The position numbers and the translations under genes are program-made. From Micrococcales bacterium UBA3913 (GTDB lineage Bacteria > Actinomycetota > Actinomycetes > Actinomycetales > Microbacteriaceae): a stretch of DNA of 25,732 bases. A model generated the notes under the pieces. The model was not told the DNA's origin. It was given only the letters and a program-made list of their open reading frames with translations, and did no database searches. Positions 1 through 6,544 of this stretch are shown in pieces (within the stretch, counting starts at the first letter, position 1; each line of letters begins with the position of its first letter). The DNA lies in the NCBI GenBank assembly GCA_002391425.1, contig DGEZ01000048.1:9399-35130 (forward strand). Reading direction: 5' to 3'.

Positions 1-1847
1 ACCACGGGGGAATCCGTGCTCACCAGCGGAACGGCCTGGCGCTGCATGTTCGCGCCCATGAGTGCGCGGTTGGCATCGTCATGTTCCAGGAACGGAATCA
101 GCGATGTACCGACAGACACCATCTGCCGTGGGGAGACGTCCATATAGTTGACCTCTTCGGCCGGGACACGCTCGACCTCGCCGTCCTTCCCGTGGCGGGC
201 CAGAACACGCTCATCGGCGAACCGCTTGTCGGCGGTCAGCTTCGCGTTCGCCTGGGCGATAACCATGTCCGTCTCGTCGGACGCGGTCAGGTACTCGACG
301 TCGTCGGTGACCTGCCCGTTGATGACCTTGCGGTACGGGGTCTCGATGAAGCCGAACGAGTTAATGCGGGCGAAGGTCGCCAGCGAACCGATTAGGCCGA
401 TGTTCGGACCTTCCGGAGACTCGATCGGGCACATCCGGCCGTAGTGTGAGGGATGCACGTCGCGAACTTCCACGCCTGCACGCTCCCGGGACAGACCGCC
501 TGGGCCGAGGGCTGAGAGGCGACGCTTGTGCGTGATCCCGGCCAGGGGGTTGTTCTGGTCCATGAACTGGGACAGCTGGCTGGTGCCGAAGAACTCCTTG
601 ATCGCGGCCACCACGGGGCGGACGTTCATCAGGGTCTGCGGGGTGATCGCCTCGATGTCCTGGGTCGTCATGCGCTCACGCACGGTGCGCTCCATGCGGG
701 ACAGCCCCGTGCGCACCTGGTTCTGAATGAGCTCGCCGACGGCGCGGATGCGCCGGTTACCGAAGTGGTCGATGTCGTCAACATCCAGCCGAATCTCGAC
801 CGGCTTGCCGTCACGATGCCCGGCGATCGTCTGATCTCCGGCGTGCAGGGCGACCAGGTACTTGATCGTCGAGATGACATCCTCGACGGTCAGTGCGCTG
901 GCCGTCAGCGGCGCCTCAAGGCCGAGCTTGCGGTTGATCTTGTAGCGACCGACCTTCGCCAGGTCGTACCGCTTCGGGTTGAAGTAGTAGTTGTCGAGCA
1001 GAGCGCGGGCAGCCTCGGCGGCAACCTGCTCGCCCGGGCGCAGCTTCTTGTAGATGTCGCGCAGCGCGTCATCCTTGCTCTTGATCGGGTCCTTCGCGAC
1101 CGCATCCGTGATCGACGGGTATCCGGCGAACTCACGCTCAATATCCTCGCGGGTCAGCCCCAGGGCCTTGAGGAAGACGATCGCCGACTGCTTGCGCTTG
1201 CGGTCGATACGCACGCCCACCTGGTCGCGCTTGTCGATCTCGAACTCCAGCCAGGCGCCCCGGCTCGGGATCACCCGCGCAGAGAAGACCTCCTTGTCGG
1301 AGAGCTTCTCGGGGGTGCGCTCGAAGTACACGCCCGGGCTGCGCACCAGCTGCGAGACGACGACGCGCTCCGTCCCGTTGATGATGAAGGTGCCCTTCTC
1401 CGTCATGAGCGGGAAGTTACCCATGAACACCGTCTGGGTCTTGCGCTCCTCGGTGACGTTGTTCTTGAACTCCGCGGACACGTAGAGCGGGGCCTCATAG
1501 GTCTTGCTGCGTTCCTTGCAGATGTCCACCGAGAGGAGCTTCTCCATGTCGAAGTGCGGGTTCGAGAAGCTCAATTGCATCTTTCCCGCGTTGTCCACGA
1601 TGGGGGACATCTCTTCGAAGATCTCCTCCAATCCGGACTTCTCCGGAACGTCCGTACGGCCCGAGGCTGCTGCCTCGGCCACACGTGCCTTCCACTCGTC
1701 ATTACCGACAAGCCAGTCGAAGCTCTCGGTCTGCAGTGCGAGCAGATCGGGGACCGTGATCGGCGAGGAGATTTTGGCGAACGAAAGCCGCTTGTGCTGA
1801 CGGCCGTTCTTGGGTTGGGGGGTGGATGCGTTGCGCGATGCAGCCAA
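1..1847 (-). CDS. rpoB: RNA polymerase beta subunit, N-terminal half (partial)
   Basis: This encodes the beta subunit of RNA polymerase, which forms one side of the active-site cleft and the rifampicin pocket. About 615 codons are present; the C-terminal part lies outside the window. The reading frame begins with TTG at 1847, preceded by GGAGG at 1858-1854 with a 6-nt spacer; the first residues read (M)[15 protein letters not shown]. The N-terminal beta-lobe sequence ([18 protein letters not shown]) follows. The rifampicin region lies at about residues 419-450 and reads [17 protein letters not shown], then [15 protein letters not shown], so the commonly mutated Asp, His and Ser positions are all wild type. 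It continues into [20 protein letters not shown]. The gene is preceded by its own promoter rather than by rplJ-rplL. The identity is certain; the TTG start is well supported by its ribosome binding site. Confidence 0.97.
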   Translation of the reverse strand, partial: [615 protein letters not shown]

Positions 1848-1994
1848 GGGAATCCTCCAGAGGCATATATGCCCAGTTATGTCGTGTTATGAACGTCGCC
1901 TTCTCGTCCCATCTCCCGATGTCCCCGCCATATTGGACACGTTTTCGTCCGCCGACATATGCGGACACAAGATGAGGGAATAGCGCAAAGCACC
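1848..1994 (-). promoter_or_regulatory. rpoB 5' leader with repeated motif and palindrome
   Basis: The predicted rpoB leader holds two copies of a GTGTCC motif, each followed within 1-2 nt by an ATATG-type sequence and a GGCGG-like run (GTGTCC at 1968-1963 and 1940-1935). A third GTGTCC (2006-2001) lies inside the promoter spacer, directly before its -10 box. Just upstream of the ribosome binding site is a perfect 12-bp palindrome, GGCATATATGCC (1862-1873). These could be extra promoters, a protein site or an RNA structure. No known leader element is recognised. Confidence 0.4.
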
Positions 1995-2023
1995 ACTATA
2001 GGACACAAAGACGCCATTGTCTA
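1995..2023 (-). promoter_or_regulatory. rpoB promoter (sigma70-type)
   Basis: On the minus strand a -35 box TAGACA (2023-2018) and a -10 box TATAGT (2000-1995) are separated by exactly 17 nt. Each matches five of six consensus bases. Transcription would start near 1988, giving a leader of about 140 nt before the TTG start of rpoB. The -35 box overlaps the left arm of an inverted repeat CTAGCC/GGCTAG (2021-2026 and 2049-2054), which could be a regulator site. This is a prediction from sequence only. Confidence 0.7.
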
Positions 2024-2101
2024 GCCCCAGAGCAGAGAACCAGATTTAGGCTAGCACGGATCGACGTCCGCTGGGCGACGCGGCACGCCTGCACGAACCA
2101 C

Positions 2102-2839
2102 CTAGTGCAGTACCCGAGACAGAAACTCCCGGGTCTGGGCTGATTGCGGCGCATCGATGACCTGCGCTGGCGGCCCCTGCTCCACGATCACGCCATTCTC
2201 GAGGAAGACGACGCGATCGGCGGCCCGCCGGGCAAAGCCGATCTCATGGGTGGCCATGAGGATGGTGGAACCGGCCGCCTTGAGCTCGGCGACCAGATCC
2301 AGAACCTCCCCGACGAGCTGTGGGTCCAGCGCACTCGTGATCTCGTCGAGCAGGAGCAGCCGCGGGTTCGTCGCGATCGCCCGCGCGATAGCGACACGCT
2401 GCTGCTGCCCGCCCGAGAGCCGGTCGGGGTAGTCCTGTGCCTTCTGCTCGAGGCCGATCCGAGCCAGCAGGGCGCGCCCCCGCTCCCGCGCCTCCGGACC
2501 CGGAACATGGTGGATCTTACGCAAGGCGATCGTGACATTCTCCAGCACGCTCAGGTGCGGGAACAGGTTGTAGTGCTGGAAGACGACGCCAATGCGAGCG
2601 CGGATCGCATCCGCATCCACCCGCGGGTCGGTGATGTCGACACCATCGAGGAAGATCTGCCCGTCATCCACCATCTCCAGCAGGTTGATCGTACGCAGCA
2701 GCGTCGATTTTCCGGACCCGGATGCGCCGATCAACACCACGATCTCGTGCTCGGCCACACTCAGGTCAATACCGCGCAGCACCGGGATGCGGTCGAAAGA
2801 CTTCACCACACCGCGAACGTCCAGCACCGTGTCGGCCAT
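2102..2839 (-). CDS. Polar amino-acid ABC transporter, ATP-binding protein
   Basis: This is the cytoplasmic ATPase that powers amino-acid uptake with the adjacent permease and lipoprotein. The 245-residue product has Walker A GASGSGKST at residues 38-46, a Q-loop in VVFQHYNLFPHLSV, signature LSGGQQQRVAIARAI, Walker B LLLLDEITSALDP and the switch histidine in ATHEIGF. QHYNLFPHLS is typical of the polar amino-acid (GlnQ/HisP/ArtP) group. The usual Pro of the DEPTSALDP motif is Ile here. The ATG at 2839 overlaps the permease stop as TGATG, indicating translational coupling. It is the last gene of the transport operon; no convincing terminator is seen between it and the rpoB promoter. The substrate cannot be read from the sequence. 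Confidence 0.93.
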   Translation of the reverse strand: MADTVLDVRGVVKSFDRIPVLRGIDLSVAEHEIVVLIGASGSGKSTLLRTINLLEMVDDGQIFLDGVDITDPRVDADAIRARIGVVFQHYNLFPHLSVLENVTIALRKIHHVPGPEARERGRALLARIGLEQKAQDYPDRLSGGQQQRVAIARAIATNPRLLLLDEITSALDPQLVGEVLDLVAELKAAGSTILMATHEIGFARRAADRVVFLENGVIVEQGPPAQVIDAPQSAQTREFLSRVLH

Positions 2840-3723
2840 CACACCACCGCCCCCTGCTGCTCTCTGCGGCGCTGCCGCGCCGTGATCCAATCGGTTATCC
2901 GAATGAACGGCCAGCTCAAGAGCACGAACAGCAGACCAGCCACCACATACGGTGTGTAGTTGTAGCTGATCGCCGTCAGGTTCTGAGCGGACCGAATCGC
3001 ATCCACGGCGCCGAGCACCGAGATCAGGCCGACGTCCTTCTGCATGGACACAAAGTCGTTCATGAGCGCCGGGGCCACCTTACGTAGGGCCTGCGGGAGG
3101 ACGACCAGCCGGAGAGTCTGGTTGTAGCTGAACCCGAGCGACCGCGCCGCCAGCCGTTGTGAGGGATGCACCGCCTCGATGCCAGCGCGCAACACCTCCG
3201 AGACGTACGCCGAGTACGACAGCACCAAGGCCACCGTGCCGAGCACCGCCGCGTCGATCGGCCGGCTGTTGAAGCCGAGCGCAGGGATGCCGAAGCCCAC
3301 CAGGTAGAGCACGATGATGAACGGCACGCCACGGAACAGGTCCGTGTATGCGGCGGCCAGCACCCGCACCGGGAAGAACACGGCACCGCGGAGGCTACGC
3401 AGGCTGGCCACGAGCGTCGCCACAACCGCCACGCCGATCACCGACACGACGAGCACGCGGATGTTCAGCCAGAGCCCCTCCAGCACGGCGGGGAATGAGG
3501 CCCAGAAGTACTCGGGGTTGAAGAAGGTCTGCTGGGTGACCTGCCAGCCCGGAGAGTTCTGCAACACCACCGCGATCACCACAGCGAAGACCACCGTGCT
3601 GACCAGGCTCACCAGGATCGACCTGCTGGTCTGGCGGCGCCGGAACCGGCGACGCTCGAGTTCGAGCGCGCTGACGGCGGGCACGGTGGCCTCACTGCGT
3701 TCTCGCTGTGCGGCTGGCCTCAT
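2839..3723 (-). CDS. Polar amino-acid ABC transporter, permease
   Basis: This is the inner-membrane permease of an amino-acid uptake system of the HisM/GlnP family. The chosen ATG at 3723 begins MRPAAQRERSEATV and has AAGGG 8 nt upstream; an in-frame ATG at 3744, 10 bp after the lipoprotein stop, lacks a ribosome binding site and would add seven residues. The 294-residue product has an Arg-rich cytoplasmic N-terminus, a first membrane segment (SILVSLVSTVVFAVVIAVVL), a periplasmic loop, and the conserved permease core with DLFRGVPFIIVLYLV and AARSLGFSYNQTLRLVVLPQA, the EAA-type loop that contacts the ATPase. Further hydrophobic segments reach close to a basic C-terminus. It lies between the lipoprotein gene and the ATPase gene. 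Confidence 0.92.
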   Translation of the reverse strand: MRPAAQRERSEATVPAVSALELERRRFRRRQTSRSILVSLVSTVVFAVVIAVVLQNSPGWQVTQQTFFNPEYFWASFPAVLEGLWLNIRVLVVSVIGVAVVATLVASLRSLRGAVFFPVRVLAAAYTDLFRGVPFIIVLYLVGFGIPALGFNSRPIDAAVLGTVALVLSYSAYVSEVLRAGIEAVHPSQRLAARSLGFSYNQTLRLVVLPQALRKVAPALMNDFVSMQKDVGLISVLGAVDAIRSAQNLTAISYNYTPYVVAGLLFVLLSWPFIRITDWITARQRRREQQGAVV

Positions 3724-3754
3724 CTGAGCATCCCTTCGCCCCATCGAGGACAGG

Positions 3755-4615
3755 CTATTGCAGGAACGGGATGCTCACCCCATTCGTGTTCAGCCAGGTC
3801 TGGGCCAGCTCGTCGAGTGTGCCGTCGGCCTGCAACTCGTCGACCGCCTCCGTGACGGCATCGGTCAGCGAGGAATCCTTCGGAAGCACGATCCCGAACT
3901 GGTCGCTGTCTCCGTCGCTCTCCAGCTGCCCGACGATGACGCCGTCGTCGAGGTCCACGTTCACCTCGTAGATTGCGGTGGGCAGGTCGAGGACGATCGC
4001 GTCCACCTGCTTGTTCTTGAGCGCGGCGATGGCGTCCGCGTTCGAGTTGAACTGGCTGATTTCCTGCTCGGGCGCGATCGCGTCCTGGAGCGTGGTCAGG
4101 CTTGTCGTTGCCGCCTGAACACCGAACTTCACCGAGGTGAGATCGGCGATGGTGGTTGCCCCATCAGCTGGTGACCCCGCGTAGGTGACGACGGCCTGGG
4201 TGGCCGTGTAGTAGGGGCTGGAGAAGTCCACGGCCTGCTTGCGTTCGTCTGTGATCGAGAACTGCTGAATGTTCAGATCCCAGTCCTTCGCCCCCGGGGT
4301 AATCGAGGCGTCGAAATCCTCGCGCACCCACTCCACCTCATCGGCGGAGTACCCCAGCTTCTCGGCAACCGCGTACGCCACCGCAGATTCGAAGCCCTCC
4401 CCCGTGGTGGGGTCATCGTCCTCGACGTACGGCGAGTAGGCGGGCTCGGAGGTCGCGATCGTGAGCACCCCCGGGGTGACCGTGTCGAGTTCTGAATCAG
4501 ACAGTGCGGCGGAGGAACTTCCTGACGTGTCCACTGAGGAACATGAGACCAACCCGAGCGCGAGCGCGGCGACCGCGCTGACAATGGCGAGGCGGCGGAG
4601 AGGATGCTGTGACAT
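3755..4615 (-). CDS. Amino-acid ABC transporter substrate-binding lipoprotein
   Basis: This is the extracytoplasmic solute receptor of the ABC system, lipid-anchored to the membrane. The ATG at 4615 has GAAGGG 8 nt upstream and starts MSQHPLRRLAIVSAVAAL, a signal peptide ending in the lipobox LVSC, with lipidation expected at Cys. A short Ser-rich linker is followed by the bacterial extracellular solute-binding fold (family 3): VLTIATSEPAYSPYV, GFESAVAYAVAEKLGY, then DLNIQQFSITDERKQAVDFSSPYY, a typical signature. The product is 286 residues, normal for the family. The acidic binding domain does not reveal the ligand, but a polar amino acid is likely. It is the first gene of the transport unit and has a promoter in the 80-bp gap upstream. 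Confidence 0.93.
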   Translation of the reverse strand: MSQHPLRRLAIVSAVAALALGLVSCSSVDTSGSSSAALSDSELDTVTPGVLTIATSEPAYSPYVEDDDPTTGEGFESAVAYAVAEKLGYSADEVEWVREDFDASITPGAKDWDLNIQQFSITDERKQAVDFSSPYYTATQAVVTYAGSPADGATTIADLTSVKFGVQAATTSLTTLQDAIAPEQEISQFNSNADAIAALKNKQVDAIVLDLPTAIYEVNVDLDDGVIVGQLESDGDSDQFGIVLPKDSSLTDAVTEAVDELQADGTLDELAQTWLNTNGVSIPFLQ

Positions 4616-4646
4616 GGTTGAGACCCTTCTTCTTGTGTGCACGTGC

Positions 4647-4676
4647 AGGATACGATTCCGCACGGGTGCCGTGCAA
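4647..4676 (-). promoter_or_regulatory. Promoter of the amino-acid ABC operon
   Basis: In the 80-bp gap between the cupin stop and the lipoprotein start, the minus strand shows TTGCAC (4676-4671), an 18-nt spacer and TATCCT (4652-4647). The start site would be near 4640, about 25 nt before the ATG and just upstream of the GAAGGG ribosome binding site. This suggests the transporter can be expressed separately from the upstream genes on the same strand. Confidence 0.5.
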
Positions 4677-4695
4677 TCAGCGGCGCAACACGAGG

Positions 4696-5178
4696 TCACG
4701 ATTCGGGGTCGGCGAGCCGCCAATCGGCGAAGCTGAACCCGGGGGTGACCATGCAGCTGACCGTCACCTCACCGGTGCTGGGCAGGGTGCGCTGCCAGGT
4801 TCCCGCCGGGACGAGCCGCCGAGGATGCGCAAGGTTCAGCTCGTGCACGGGACCCGCGACGGGGCCAGTCTCCTGACCGCCGAATTGCAGCTGAAGCGGG
4901 GTCGGCCCGTGCCACAGCCAGATCTCGTCCGAGGCCACCTGATGCCAGGCGCTGGCCTCCCCGGGGGCCAGGTAAAACTGGATCAGGGTGACCGCGGGCC
5001 GCTCGCCGCCCGGAGTGTTCACGTTCACCGCCGAAGTATAGGTGCGTCGGTACCAGCCCCCCTCAGGGTGCGGTTCGAGCTGGTCTCTGGCGGCCACCGG
5101 GGGGATGCGCAGCGGATCCCCCGCCGCCGGTTCTGTCTCTGGAACCGCTGCACTCTCATCACCGCTATGTGGGGTCAT
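4696..5178 (-). CDS. DUF985 (Cupin_5) family protein
   Basis: A small cupin of the DUF985 family, 160 residues. After a Glu/Pro-rich N-terminal stretch, the family motifs appear in order: LEPHPEGGWYRRTYTS (residues 35-49), IQFYLAPGEASAWHQVASDE and WLWHGPTPLQL (66-97), VPAGTWQR (123-130) and CMVTPGFSFADWRL (142-155). Members of this family fold as a single beta-barrel cupin and have no firmly assigned reaction; His and Glu residues of the barrel are present. The ATG at 5178 lies inside the end of the amidohydrolase gene (14-bp overlap), so the two are almost certainly translated from one mRNA. That context suggests a role with the nucleoside-like pathway encoded upstream, which is inference. 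Confidence 0.85.
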   Translation of the reverse strand: MTPHSGDESAAVPETEPAAGDPLRIPPVAARDQLEPHPEGGWYRRTYTSAVNVNTPGGERPAVTLIQFYLAPGEASAWHQVASDEIWLWHGPTPLQLQFGGQETGPVAGPVHELNLAHPRRLVPAGTWQRTLPSTGEVTVSCMVTPGFSFADWRLADPES

Positions 5179-6544
5179 TCCCTGCCTCTCCTTCTCCCAG
5201 GTTTTGGCGCACGGATGCCGCCCCCGCTCCGGCGGTGCGCGCCGCACCGGGAGCCGCCTGCGGCCCCGACCACACCGGTGAGGTCCACCGAGGGGCACCA
5301 CCGATAACAGTGGCGGCCTGCCGCCCGGTGCCTGCCCGGACAAGTTCCTCGACCGCATCGCGGGCGGTGGGACCCGCCACGTCGACCGCGACGAGGTCTG
5401 CAAGCGCACCTACCTGGAGCTGGCCCACCCGTCGCGACCCGGTGGCCAGGCCCAGCGCCGCCGCTCCGCCCAGCGTGGCCGCCGCGAGGAGCCGCCCGGA
5501 CAGGTCCGGCTCGTGGTATCCCTGGGTACGCGCTATCCGATACAGCTCGGCCACATCGGCGAGCACATCCAGGGAGGGACTCGAACTGAGCGAATCCGTG
5601 CCCACGGCTATCGGGTTACCTTCACGCAGGTAGTCCGCTACGGGCGGTTCGTCCAATCCGATCACGTGATTCGATCGCGGGCACAACGCCACCGAGGTTC
5701 CCCGCTGTCGCAGGATGGCCCGATCGGTGTCGTTCAGGTAGACCCCGTGCGCGACGTGGCAGTCCGGTCCGAGCACACCCAGCTGGTCCACGAACTCGGT
5801 GGCCGAGACGCCGTACCCGTCGCGGCGCAGCGCCTGGAAACTCTCCGCGTCGACGGAGCGCCAGCGCTCATCCCGGTTCTCCAGCTTCTCCGTCTCCGAC
5901 TCGCCCAGGTGGATGTGCAACCGCAGCCCACGCGATCGGGCCAGGTCCGGCACATCCAGCAGCGGCGCCGTGTCCAGCGAATACGGCGCATGCGGGGAGA
6001 CCCCCACCCCGGGGGTGTCCGGGATCTCGTCCAGCTGATCGCTCACCCGCTGCCAGCCCTGAGCGCGCCACTGGGCATTGCCCCAGTTCATCACCTCCCA
6101 GTACACGACCCCACGCAGGCCGGCGTCGTGCAGCGCCCCGGCCGCCTCGATGTCGGTGACCACATCCGCGAGTGCGGTCACCCCGAACCTCGCGCTCTGG
6201 GCTGCCCCGGCCGCGGCCGCTGCGGCCGGGTGGTTGCCTCCGGCATCGTAGAATTCGTCGAACGCCTGCGCCCACTGGGCGAACCCGTCGTGTGCGCCTG
6301 CGCCCACTGAGGCCATGTCCGTGTACTGCAAGTGGGTGTGCGCGTTGACCAGCCCCGGCATGATCACCCCGGGCCAGTACACCTCCACGGGGTCGTTCTC
6401 GCCCTCTTCGGCGAGGGCGCGCATCACCCAGGCGCGCGTACCCACGTGCCGGATGCGCCCCGACTCGATCGCCACCGAGCCGTTGAGGATCGGCGGGGCA
6501 GTCATCGGCAGGATGTGCCGGGCCGAGTAGACGAGCACGCTCAT
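5165..6544 (-). CDS. Deaminase-type amidohydrolase (ATZ/TRZ, SAH/MTA deaminase-like)
   Basis: A 459-residue metal-dependent amidohydrolase of the chlorohydrolase/deaminase group. All residues of a mononuclear zinc or iron deaminase site are visible: H69 and H71 (NAHTHLQ), H212 and E215 (HLGE), H266 (VAHGVYL) and D317 (GTDSLSSSPSLD). The H-x-x-E and GTDS patterns are those of purine and S-adenosylhomocysteine/methylthioadenosine deaminases such as T. maritima TM0936, and of aminofutalosine deaminases. The ATG at 6544 overlaps the stop of the SAHH-like gene as ATGA, and the 3' end overlaps the DUF985 gene. Partnership with an SAHH-like protein favours an adenosyl compound as substrate, but the exact substrate is not readable. 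A low-complexity Ala/Gly-rich stretch lies near the C-terminus. Confidence 0.85.
   Translation of the reverse strand: MSVLVYSARHILPMTAPPILNGSVAIESGRIRHVGTRAWVMRALAEEGENDPVEVYWPGVIMPGLVNAHTHLQYTDMASVGAGAHDGFAQWAQAFDEFYDAGGNHPAAAAAAGAAQSARFGVTALADVVTDIEAAGALHDAGLRGVVYWEVMNWGNAQWRAQGWQRVSDQLDEIPDTPGVGVSPHAPYSLDTAPLLDVPDLARSRGLRLHIHLGESETEKLENRDERWRSVDAESFQALRRDGYGVSATEFVDQLGVLGPDCHVAHGVYLNDTDRAILRQRGTSVALCPRSNHVIGLDEPPVADYLREGNPIAVGTDSLSSSPSLDVLADVAELYRIARTQGYHEPDLSGRLLAAATLGGAAALGLATGSRRVGQLQVGALADLVAVDVAGPTARDAVEELVRAGTGRQAATVIGGAPRWTSPVWSGPQAAPGAARTAGAGAASVRQNLGEGEAGNDPT

Noticed and set aside
480..590. Rifampicin-resistance mutation in rpoB
   Set aside because: The Asp, His and Ser hot-spot residues in this region are wild type.
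528..1892. Long plus-strand open frame of about 450 codons opposite rpoB
   Set aside because: It is the antisense of conserved rpoB sequence, has no recognisable domain and reflects high GC content.
1887..1958. 23-codon upstream ORF in the rpoB leader
   Set aside because: It has no ribosome binding site and no sign of conservation that can be judged here.
2144..2959. Plus-strand open frame opposite the ABC ATPase
   Set aside because: The minus-strand frame has all ABC motifs; the plus-strand one has none.
5165..6544. Aminofutalosine deaminase of the menaquinone pathway
   Set aside because: The motifs would allow it, but no other futalosine-pathway gene is nearby and the coupled SAHH-like gene points to adenosyl-thioether metabolism. 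It cannot be excluded.
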